From assembly GCA_965243325.1 (NCBI GenBank), contig CBDEUQ010000003.1, positions 310,001-374,000 of the forward strand: a DNA stretch of 64,000 nucleotides, read 5' to 3'. Positions 54,119 to 62,063 of this stretch are shown here, piece by piece. The notes below the pieces were generated by a model. That model was not told the DNA's origin and did not search any database. It was given only the letters and a program-made list of their open reading frames with translations. The DNA is from JANQOH01 sp965243325. Its GTDB lineage: Bacteria; Pseudomonadota; Alphaproteobacteria; UBA7887. The position numbers and the translations under genes were made by a program. Numbering within the stretch: the stretch's first letter is position 1; every line of letters begins with the position of its first letter.

Positions 54119-56086
54119 ATGGATCAGCAGGCAGTATCGGCGTCGGCGGCGACGGACGACACGTTGCCCAAACGCCTTGTGGCGCGCGCCGGGGCGAGCG
54201 CGGATCGCGTGTTCCTGCGCGAGAAGGACCTCGGAATCTGGCAGTCCTGGACGTGGCGCGCGGCGCTCGACGAGACCAAGGCGCTCGCCTGCGGCCTCGC
54301 GGGGCGGGGTCTCGCGCGCGGCGACAAGGTGGCGATCGTCGGCGACAACCGGCCGTGTCTCTATCTCGCCATGGGCGCGGCGCAGATGCTGGGCGGCGTG
54401 CCAGTGCCGATCTATCAGGACTCGATCGCCGACGAGATGCTGTTCATCCTCGATCATGCCGAGGTCCGCTTCGCCGTGGTCGAGGACCAGGAGCAGGTCG
54501 ACAAGCTGCTGCAGATCCGCGACCGGCTGCCGCGCCTCGAACTCGTCGTCTATCACGACCCGCGCGGCATGCGGCACTACCGCGACCCCGCGCTCGCCTC
54601 GTACGAGGACATCCGCCAGGAGGGCGAGCGCTTCGCCGGCGACAACCCGGGGTTTCTCGACGGCGAGATCGCCAGGGGCAGCGGCGCCGACCTCGCCATC
54701 ATGCTCTACACCTCGGGCACCACCGGCAAGCCCAAGGGCGTGATGCTGAGCCACGACAACCTGATCCAGACGTCGATCAACGGCATCGAGCACGATTCGC
54801 TCAGCGAGCGCGAGGAAGTCCTCGCCTACCTGCCGATGGCCTGGGTCGGCGACCATCTCTTTTCGTTCAGCCAGGCGATCGTCGCCGGCTTCACGGTCAA
54901 CTGCCCGGAGAGCGGCGCGACGGTGCTGCACGATCTGCGCGAGATCGGCCCGACCTACTTCTTCGCGCCACCGCGCATCTGGGAAAGCATCCTGACCACC
55001 GTCATGGTGCGCATGGAGAACGCGGCGCGCCTCAAACGGGCGTCGTTCCGGTGCTTCATGGCCGTCGCCGAGCGCGTCGGCACACGCCTGCTCGACGGCA
55101 AGCCCGCCGGACTTGTCGACCGGATGCTTTACGGGCTCGGGAACCTGCTCGTCTACGGGCCGCTGAAGGACAATCTCGGCTTTTCGCGCATTCGCGTCGC
55201 CTATACCGCCGGCGAAGCCATCGGCCCGGAGATCTTCTCCTTCTATCGCTCGCTCGGCATCAACATCAAACAGATCTACGGCATGACGGAGGCGACCGCG
55301 CTCGTCTGCGGCCAGCGCGACGGCGAGGTCGATCCCGAAGCCGTCGGCGTGGCGATGCCCGGGGTCGAGCTGCGCATCGGCGACGGCGGCGAGGTCGAGT
55401 TCCGCAGCCCGGGCACGTTCATGGGCTACTTCCGCAACGACGAGGCGACGCGTGAGACGCGCACCGAGGACGGCTGGATCTCGTCCGGCGACGCCGGCTA
55501 CTTCGACGGCAACGGCCAGCTTCGCATCATCGACCGCGCGAAAGACGTGGGCCGCCTCGTCGACGGCACGATGTTCGCGCCGAAGTATCTCGAGAACAAG
55601 CTCAAGTTCAGCCAGTACGTTCTCGAGGCGGTGGCGCACGGCGACGGGCGCGATTTCGTCTGCGCCTTCATCAACATCGATCTCGAAGCGGTGGGCAACT
55701 GGGCCGAGCGCCGCGGCCTCGCGTACACGAGCTATACCGACCTCGCCGGCAAGGCCGAGGTCTACGACCTGATCGGGCGTGAGGTCGCGTCGGTCAACGC
55801 GGCGCTGGCGGCCGATCCGGCCATGGCCGGATCGCAGGTCCGCCGCTTCCTCATTCTGCACAAGCAGCTCGACCCGGACGACAACGAGTTGACGCGCACA
55901 CGCAAGGTCCGGCGCCGCTTCGTCGCCGAGAAGTACGCCACGCTCATCGACGCGCTGTTCGCCGGCGCCGACAGCGTGCGCGTCGAAGCGCGCGTGACCT
56001 TCGAGGACGGCCGCGAAGGGACCATCGACGCGACGCTCGGCATTCGCGATCTGCGGCCCGCCGCGCCGGTCGCTGCCGCGGGCTGA
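54119..56086 (+). CDS. AMP-dependent acyl-CoA synthetase/ligase
   Basis: 655 residues from the ATG at 54119 (an in-frame ATG at 54059 is less likely). ANL-superfamily motifs in order: the A3 P-loop LYTSGTTGKPKGVMLSHDNL, APPRIWESI, YGMTEATALVCGQ, GWISSGDAGYFDGNGQLRII and DRAKD. Length and the bipartite long-chain-type pattern suggest a fatty or aromatic acid substrate. It heads an operon with a complete Liv-type transporter, so uptake and CoA activation of a carboxylic acid are probably coupled. Confidence 0.92.
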   Translation: MDQQAVSASAATDDTLPKRLVARAGASADRVFLREKDLGIWQSWTWRAALDETKALACGLAGRGLARGDKVAIVGDNRPCLYLAMGAAQMLGGVPVPIYQDSIADEMLFILDHAEVRFAVVEDQEQVDKLLQIRDRLPRLELVVYHDPRGMRHYRDPALASYEDIRQEGERFAGDNPGFLDGEIARGSGADLAIMLYTSGTTGKPKGVMLSHDNLIQTSINGIEHDSLSEREEVLAYLPMAWVGDHLFSFSQAIVAGFTVNCPESGATVLHDLREIGPTYFFAPPRIWESILTTVMVRMENAARLKRASFRCFMAVAERVGTRLLDGKPAGLVDRMLYGLGNLLVYGPLKDNLGFSRIRVAYTAGEAIGPEIFSFYRSLGINIKQIYGMTEATALVCGQRDGEVDPEAVGVAMPGVELRIGDGGEVEFRSPGTFMGYFRNDEATRETRTEDGWISSGDAGYFDGNGQLRIIDRAKDVGRLVDGTMFAPKYLENKLKFSQYVLEAVAHGDGRDFVCAFINIDLEAVGNWAERRGLAYTSYTDLAGKAEVYDLIGREVASVNAALAADPAMAGSQVRRFLILHKQLDPDDNELTRTRKVRRRFVAEKYATLIDALFAGADSVRVEARVTFEDGREGTIDATLGIRDLRPAAPVAAAG

Positions 56087-56091
56087 GCGGC

Positions 56092-56880
56092 ATGCACCCG
56101 GACAAGGACATCGGCGGCGTTCTCCTCGAGGCCGACCGTATCTCGCTCCGTTTCGGCGCGGTGCAGGCGCTGTCGGACGTCTCCGTCGCCGTCCGCGAGC
56201 ACGAGGTGCTCGCCATCATCGGGCCGAACGGCGCCGGCAAGACGTCGCTGCTGAACTGCATCAACGGCGTCTACCGCCCGCAGGCGGGGCGCATCACGTT
56301 CGACGGCGTGCCACGCGCTGCCCTCTCGCCGGCGGCAATCGCGCGTCAGGGGATCGCGCGCACCTTCCAGAACGTCGCCCTGTTCCGCGGCATGACGACG
56401 CTCGACAACATCATGACCGGACGTCATGCAAAAATCGGCGGCGGCCTGTTCGCCCAGGCGCTCTACTGGGGCCGCTACGTCAGGGAAGAGCTCGTCCACC
56501 GCCGCGCCGTGGAGGAGATCATCGATTTCCTCGAGATCCAGGACATTCGCAAGACTCCCGTCGGCCGCCTGCCGTACGGGCTGCAGAAGCGCGTCGAGCT
56601 GGGCCGGGCGCTTGCTGCCGAACCCCGGCTGCTGTTGCTCGATGAGCCCATGGCCGGCATGAACGTCGAGGAGAAGGAAGACATGTCGCGCTTCGTCCTC
56701 GACGTGAACGACGAGTTCGGCACCACGATCGTGCTGATCGAGCACGACATGGGCGTGGTGATGGACATCTCCGACCGCGTCGTCGTTCTCGATTACGGCC
56801 GCACCATCGCCGACGGGACGCCCGACGACGTGCGGCGGAACCCCGCCGTCATCGAGGCCTATCTCGGGGTCGGCGCATGA
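56092..56880 (+). CDS. Liv-type ABC transporter ATPase (LivG family), cluster 2
   Basis: 262 residues, 5 nt after the ligase. Walker A GPNGAGKTSLLN, signature LPYGLQKRVELG and Walker B LLLLDEPMAGM, then IEHDMGVVMD. Confidence 0.95.
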   Translation: MHPDKDIGGVLLEADRISLRFGAVQALSDVSVAVREHEVLAIIGPNGAGKTSLLNCINGVYRPQAGRITFDGVPRAALSPAAIARQGIARTFQNVALFRGMTTLDNIMTGRHAKIGGGLFAQALYWGRYVREELVHRRAVEEIIDFLEIQDIRKTPVGRLPYGLQKRVELGRALAAEPRLLLLDEPMAGMNVEEKEDMSRFVLDVNDEFGTTIVLIEHDMGVVMDISDRVVVLDYGRTIADGTPDDVRRNPAVIEAYLGVGA

Positions 56881-56901
56881 GCCGGGGAAGGAGCGCACGC
56901 A

Positions 56902-57843
56902 ATGGCTGAACCGTTCGCCGCCGAACTGTTCCTGTTTCTCGAAGTGCTGATCGGCGGCCTGATGTCGGGCATCATGTATTCCCTGGTCGCGCTCGGCTTC
57001 GTGCTGATCTTCAAGGCTTCGGGAGTCTTCAACTTCGCGCAGGGCGCGTTCGTGCTGTTCGCGGCGCTGACCTTCGTCAGCCTGCTCGAGGCGGCACTCT
57101 TCGGCGAGAGTGCCAGCTTGCTCTACTTCGTTGCCTGCCTGCTCGTTACGCTCGCGGTGATGGCGCTCTACGGCGTCGCGGTCGAGCGCATCGTGCTCCG
57201 TCCGCTGGTGAACCAGCCGCTGATCATTCTGTTCATGGCGACGATCGGCCTCAACTTCTTCACCGAGGGCTTCGCTCAGCTCACGTGGGGTACGGAGGTG
57301 CACGCGCTCGACATCGGCATTCCCGACGAGCCATGGGCGTGGCTGCTCAACGCCGCCGGCATGTACATCACAATCTTCGACATGGCGGCGGCGGGAATCG
57401 CCGCGGCGCTGGTGTTGGCGCTCAGCCTATTCTTCTCGCGCACCCGTACCGGCCGGGCACTGCGCGCGGTGTCTGATGACCATCAGGCGGCGATGTCGGT
57501 AGGGGTGCCGCTGCAGCACATCTGGGCGGTGACGTGGGGTGTCGCCGGGGCCATCGGCCTGATCGCCGGCGTGCTCTGGGGCGCCAAGCTCGGCGTGCAT
57601 TTCAGTCTCGCGCTTCTGGCGCTCAAGGCGCTGCCCGTGCTCATTATCGGCGGCTTCGACTCGATCACCGGCGCGATCGTCGGCGGCCTCATCGTCGGCG
57701 CCGGCGAGAAGCTGGCCGAGTTCTATCTCTCCGCCGTGGTCGGCGGCGCGCTCGAGAATTGGTTCCCGTACATTCTCGCCACCCTGTTCCTGCTGGTGCG
57801 GCCGCAGGGGCTGTTCGGCGAGAAGATCATCGAGCGGGTCTGA
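56902..57843 (+). CDS. Liv-type ABC transporter permease (LivH family), cluster 2
   Basis: 313 residues, eight or nine membrane spans. Family motifs GLMSGIMYSLVALGFVLIFK and GVFNFAQGAFVLFAAL, then the loop RAVSDDHQAAMSVGVPL. Confidence 0.94.
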   Translation: MAEPFAAELFLFLEVLIGGLMSGIMYSLVALGFVLIFKASGVFNFAQGAFVLFAALTFVSLLEAALFGESASLLYFVACLLVTLAVMALYGVAVERIVLRPLVNQPLIILFMATIGLNFFTEGFAQLTWGTEVHALDIGIPDEPWAWLLNAAGMYITIFDMAAAGIAAALVLALSLFFSRTRTGRALRAVSDDHQAAMSVGVPLQHIWAVTWGVAGAIGLIAGVLWGAKLGVHFSLALLALKALPVLIIGGFDSITGAIVGGLIVGAGEKLAEFYLSAVVGGALENWFPYILATLFLLVRPQGLFGEKIIERV

Positions 57844-57882
57844 CGGCCGGGGCCGCGGCCGCGCAACGGAGGTTACGGAGCC

Positions 57883-58947
57883 GTGTTCTATCGCGAAGCC
57901 GGACAGTTCAAGGCGACCTACGAGGCCGACCAGGGCATCTTTCCGATCCGTCAGGACTTCTGGGCCGTCGTAGCAGTGTGCGTGCTGGCGGCGGTGGCGG
58001 TGCCGGCGCTGGCCAGCGAATACCTGCTGCATTCGATACTGCTGCCGTTCCTGCTCTACTCCATCGCCGCGATGGGCCTGAATATCCTGCTCGGCTACTG
58101 CGGTCAGATCTCGCTTGGCACTGCGGGATTCATGGCCGTCGGCGCGTTCACCGCATACAAATTCGCCACCGCCTTCGAGTTCCTGCCGGCGCCGGTGCTG
58201 TTCATCCTCGCAGGCCTCGTGGCTGCGCTCGTCGGAGTCGTCTTCGGCCTGCCGTCGCTGCGCATCAAGGGGTTCTACCTCGCGGTCACCACTCTCGGCG
58301 CGCACTTCCTCATCGAGTGGGTGCTGACCAACTTCGGCTGGTTCAAGAACTATTCGCCGTCCGGCGTCATCACCGCGCCGCCGGTGACTCTGCTCGGCTT
58401 TCCAGTCGAGTCGGCGGAGTCAAAGTACCTGTTCACCCTCGCGGTGGCGGTCCTGCTCGCGCTGCTGATGAAGAACATGGCGCGCAGCGACATCGGCCGC
58501 GCATGGATGGCGGTGCGCGACATGGACGTCGCCGCCGAGGTCATCGGCATCGACCTGCTGCGCACCAAGCTGATCGCTTTCGCCGTGAGCTCGTTCTACT
58601 GCGGCGTGGCCGGCGCCATGTACGTCTTCTTCTACGTCGGCACGGTCGAGCCGCAGGCGTTCACGATCAACCTCGCGTTCTTCGTCCTGTTCATGGTCAT
58701 CATCGGCGGCCTCGGCAGCGTCCTCGGCTCGTTCCTCGGTGCCGGCTTTATCATCGTCCTGCCGATAGTGATCAGCAACATCCTCGGTGTCGTCGCGCCG
58801 AACGCGCCGGGCGGCGTCGCCTCGAACATCGAATTGATTGTCTTCGGCTGCCTGATCGTCTTCTTCCTGATCGTCGAGCCGGCAGGCCTCGCGCGGCTGT
58901 GGGCGATCGTCAAGGAGAAGCTGCGGCTGTGGCCATTCCCCTACTGA
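57883..58947 (+). CDS. Liv-type ABC transporter permease (LivM family), cluster 2
   Basis: 354 residues from the GTG at 57883 with ACGGAGG upstream. It contains AAMGLNILLGYCGQISLGTA and GRAWMAVRDMDVAAEVIGID, the family signature and coupling loop. About ten membrane spans. Confidence 0.94.
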   Translation: MFYREAGQFKATYEADQGIFPIRQDFWAVVAVCVLAAVAVPALASEYLLHSILLPFLLYSIAAMGLNILLGYCGQISLGTAGFMAVGAFTAYKFATAFEFLPAPVLFILAGLVAALVGVVFGLPSLRIKGFYLAVTTLGAHFLIEWVLTNFGWFKNYSPSGVITAPPVTLLGFPVESAESKYLFTLAVAVLLALLMKNMARSDIGRAWMAVRDMDVAAEVIGIDLLRTKLIAFAVSSFYCGVAGAMYVFFYVGTVEPQAFTINLAFFVLFMVIIGGLGSVLGSFLGAGFIIVLPIVISNILGVVAPNAPGGVASNIELIVFGCLIVFFLIVEPAGLARLWAIVKEKLRLWPFPY

Positions 58948-59028
58948 GCGCGGCTTGAGCGTGGTATCGTGGATGCGGACGGCACGCGCGAGCGCGTTGA
59001 CACCATCGGCTATCGGGAGGGACGGGAG

Positions 59029-60360
59029 ATGAGGCTTATGAGAACCGCGGCCAGTCTCGCGGCAGCGACGGTCTTGTGCGGCGCTGGCGCCGGACTGGCG
59101 CAGAGCGAGGAGGAGATGCAGTTCTTCCCGGTCAGCGCCTACTGGACCGGGCCATATGCAGCGGGCGGCTCGGCCTTCGGCGGCGGTATGATCGACTACA
59201 TGAAGCTGCTGAACGCGCGCGACGGCGGCATCAACGGCGTCAAGCTGTACTGGGAGAAATGCGAAACCCAGTACCAGAACGACCGCATCGTCGAATGCTA
59301 CGAGCGCATGAAGAATCGTGGCGCCGGCATGGCGTTTTTTCATCCGATGAGCACGGGCGGCACCTATTCGGTGTTCGAACGCGCCGCCGAGGACCAGATT
59401 CCGGTGTTGACGATCGGATACGGCCGCACCGACGCCTCGGACGGCCGCGTGTTCCCGTACCTGTTCCCGCTGTTGACCAACTACTGGTCCCAGAACACGG
59501 CCAAAATCCGCTTCATCGGCCAGCAGGTCGGTGGCATGGACAACCTTGCCGGTCTCAAGATCGCCAACATCTACCACGACTCGGCGTACGGCAAGGAAAC
59601 CATCCCGGTGCTCGACCGCCAAGCCGAGGTGTACGGCTTCGACGTGCGTCATTTCCCGGTCGTCCATCCCGGGGTCGACCAGAAGGCGACGTGGCTTCAG
59701 GTGGCGCGGCGCTACCGGCCGGACTGGGTGATCCTGCGCGGCTGGGGCGTGATGAACCCCACCGCGCTGAAGGAGGCGGCGCGGGTGGGCTTCCCGCGCG
59801 ACCGCATGGTGGGCGTCTGGTGGTCGGGCGCCGAGGAGGACACGGTGCCGGCCGGCGACGCCGCGGAAGGCTACATCGCCGCCGGCTTCCATGCCTCGGG
59901 CACCGACTTTCCCGTGATCCAGGACATCATCCGACACGTCTACGACGAGGGGAACGGCGAGCTTCCGCGCGATCGCCTGGGGTCCATCTATTACAATCGG
60001 GCCATCGTCTGGGCGATCGTGTCCACCGAGGCGCTGCGCACCGCGATGGACATGTTCGGCGACCGCCCGGTGTCGGGCGCGGAAGTGCAGCAGGCTCTGG
60101 AGAGGCTGGAGCTTACTCCGGAGCGCATCGCCGAACTCGGGGCGACGGATCTCGTGCCGCCGTTCTCGGTCAGCTGCGCCGACCACGAAGGCGGCGCGGC
60201 GGTGATGTTCCAGCAGTGGCGGGGCGGTGAATGGGTGCCGGTCTCCGACTGGGTGGAGACCGACCAGAGCCTCGTGCGGCCGATGATCGAGGCGTCCGCC
60301 GCGCAGTACGCCGCCGAGCAGGGCATGACGCCGCGCGACTGCCCGGCCGTCACCGGCTAG
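59029..60360 (+). CDS. Liv-type ABC transporter substrate-binding protein, cluster 2
   Basis: 443 residues from the ATG at 59029 with GGGAGG upstream. A signal peptide ends near AGLAQSEEEM. The type I binding fold is clear (GGGMIDYMKLLNARDGGING, LKIANIYHDSAYGKETIPVL, GYIAAGFHASGTDFPVIQDI). It is longer than the cluster 1 protein and clearly different in sequence, so the two transporters should differ in ligand. Confidence 0.92.
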   Translation: MRLMRTAASLAAATVLCGAGAGLAQSEEEMQFFPVSAYWTGPYAAGGSAFGGGMIDYMKLLNARDGGINGVKLYWEKCETQYQNDRIVECYERMKNRGAGMAFFHPMSTGGTYSVFERAAEDQIPVLTIGYGRTDASDGRVFPYLFPLLTNYWSQNTAKIRFIGQQVGGMDNLAGLKIANIYHDSAYGKETIPVLDRQAEVYGFDVRHFPVVHPGVDQKATWLQVARRYRPDWVILRGWGVMNPTALKEAARVGFPRDRMVGVWWSGAEEDTVPAGDAAEGYIAAGFHASGTDFPVIQDIIRHVYDEGNGELPRDRLGSIYYNRAIVWAIVSTEALRTAMDMFGDRPVSGAEVQQALERLELTPERIAELGATDLVPPFSVSCADHEGGAAVMFQQWRGGEWVPVSDWVETDQSLVRPMIEASAAQYAAEQGMTPRDCPAVTG

Positions 60361-60388
60361 GGCCGCGGGCGGGGCGGGGCGCGGGGCG

Positions 60389-61228
60389 GTGGCGGCGGCC
60401 GCGGAGGCCGACGTCGGCGGCGCGGTTGCGCCGCTGTTGTCGGTCAACAACATCGAGGTCATCTACGACCGTGTCATTCTCGTGCTCAAGGGCGTTTCGC
60501 TGGTGGTGCCGGAGGGGGCGATCGTCGCCCTCCTCGGCGCCAACGGCGCCGGCAAGTCGACGACACTGAAGGCGGTCTCCAACCTCCTGCGCTCGGAGCG
60601 CGGCGAGATCACCAAGGGCCGCATCGACTACGATGGCGCGCGGGTCGACCGCTGGAGCCCGTCGCAACTCGTCCGCCGCGGTGTGGTGCAGGTCATGGAA
60701 GGGCGCCACTGCTTCGAGCACCTGACGGTCGAGGAGAACTTGATGACCGGCGCCTACACGCGCCGAGACGGCGGCGAAGCCGTGCGCCGCGACATCGATC
60801 TCGTTTACGGCTACTTTCCGGCCCTGAAACGCCGATCGACGAGCCTCGCTGGCTACATCTCGGGTGGCGAGCAGCAGATGACGGCGATCGGCCGCGCGCT
60901 GATGGCGCGCCCCAAGCTGATCCTGCTCGACGAACCGTCCATGGGGCTGGCTCCGCAACTCGTCGCGGAGATTTTCGAGATCGTCAAGCGCCTGAACGAG
61001 GAAGCGGGCGTGAGCTTCCTTCTCGCCGAACAGAACGCAACGGCGGCGCTGCGCTGCGCCGACTACGGCTACATACTCGAGAACGGCCGCGTCGTTCTCG
61101 ACGGCGACGCGGTGAACCTGAGAGAAAACGAGGACGTGAAGGAGTTCTATCTCGGCCTGAGCGAGTCCGGCCGCAAGAGTTACCGCGACGTGAAGCACTA
61201 CCGCCGCCGCAAGCGCTGGCTGGCGTAG
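60389..61228 (+). CDS. Liv-type ABC transporter ATPase (LivF family), cluster 2
   Basis: 279 residues from a GTG at 60389. Walker A GANGAGKSTTLK, signature ISGGEQQMTA and Walker B LILLDEPSMGL are present. It has ~30 extra C-terminal residues (LSESGRKSYRDVKHYRRRKR) compared with cluster 1, as in LivF proteins paired with acyl-CoA ligases. Confidence 0.94.
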   Translation: MAAAAEADVGGAVAPLLSVNNIEVIYDRVILVLKGVSLVVPEGAIVALLGANGAGKSTTLKAVSNLLRSERGEITKGRIDYDGARVDRWSPSQLVRRGVVQVMEGRHCFEHLTVEENLMTGAYTRRDGGEAVRRDIDLVYGYFPALKRRSTSLAGYISGGEQQMTAIGRALMARPKLILLDEPSMGLAPQLVAEIFEIVKRLNEEAGVSFLLAEQNATAALRCADYGYILENGRVVLDGDAVNLRENEDVKEFYLGLSESGRKSYRDVKHYRRRKRWLA

Positions 61229-61761
61229 GCGACTTCCGGGGTCGGGTGCTGGGAACACGGCGGCGGACGCGCTTTCCTACCGGTACGCGGCGTACCGGCC
61301 TCTTCGACGACCCCAGACGTGCGGGGCTGATGGCACTCGACAGCAACCGCGCGGCGGTAGGGTAAGTTTCCGGAACCCTGTCGTGGCGGTACGACATGAG
61401 ACGTTTGCTCATCGTCTCGTGCCAACGGACTCCACGTCGCTGCGAGCAGCCACACGAGGCCGGATCAGAATCGCGGCCGGCAAGCAGGTCGGCGAGCGGC
61501 AACGGCAGCGGCGCCCCGGCCGTGCGCCGTCGCCGCACGGCCGGGGCGCCGCTGAAGCGAAAACGCGCACCATGGGGACGGACGAAGCTTGCACTTCCGC
61601 CCCGTCGCGGCTATTGGGGGACGGTTCGCCGCACGACACCAATTCGTATCCGGTAGCGCCGATGCGCGTCTGACTGAGCTACTCCTGGGATAGTGCGCCA
61701 TATCGAGAATCTGGCTCCGACCCGCGGCGGGCGGAGCGTCTGCAGACCGAAAGGAATTGCG
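61229..61761. other. 533-nt gap between Liv cluster 2 and the cold-shock gene
   Basis: No gene seen. It contains a very strong hairpin (61506-61554) and, before the cold-shock gene, a stretch that could form its long 5' leader, which in this family often controls translation at low temperature. Confidence 0.5.
61506..61554. terminator. very strong 21-bp perfect hairpin
   Basis: A 21-nt arm (61506-61526, starting CAGCGGCGCCCCGGCC) is exactly the reverse complement of 61534-61554, with a 7-nt loop CCGTCGC. Almost all pairs are G-C. It is 277 nt after livF and has no T-run, so it could be an IS scar, an RNA structure or a Rho-independent block of unusual type. Confidence 0.65.
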
Positions 61762-61971
61762 ATGCCTACCGGTACGGTCAAATGGTTCAATCCGACGAAG
61801 GGTTACGGGTTCATCGAACCCAGCGACGGCGGACGCGACGCGTTCGTGCACATTTCCGCGGTCGAGCGCGCCGGCCTGAACGGACTGCGCGAGGGCCAGA
61901 AGATCGAATACGAACTCGTTCCCGGCCGCAACGGGCGGTCCTCGGCGGAGAACCTCGTCGCCCTCGACTAA
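61762..61971 (+). CDS. cold-shock protein (CspA family)
   Basis: 69 residues from the ATG at 61762 with AAGGAA upstream. The fold is shown by GTVKWFNPTKGYGFIEP (RNP1) and DAFVHISAVERAG (RNP2). A single-stranded nucleic-acid-binding chaperone; usual length. An upstream in-frame ATG at 61693 is probably in the leader. Confidence 0.95.
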   Translation: MPTGTVKWFNPTKGYGFIEPSDGGRDAFVHISAVERAGLNGLREGQKIEYELVPGRNGRSSAENLVALD

Positions 61972-62063
61972 GCGCGACGCCGGGTGCTCTGGGAGAAGCG
62001 CCCTCGCATTTCGGCGCGGCGGCGGTGCTGTCCGCTGCGCCGTCTCCGGCGCCGGAAATCGCC

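Noticed and set aside
61655..61700. tRNA-like stretch (reverse complement contains GGAGTAGCTCAGT)
   Set aside because: It resembles the 5' part of a tRNA, but no anticodon stem, T-arm or matching acceptor strand can be built from the following sequence; at most a remnant.
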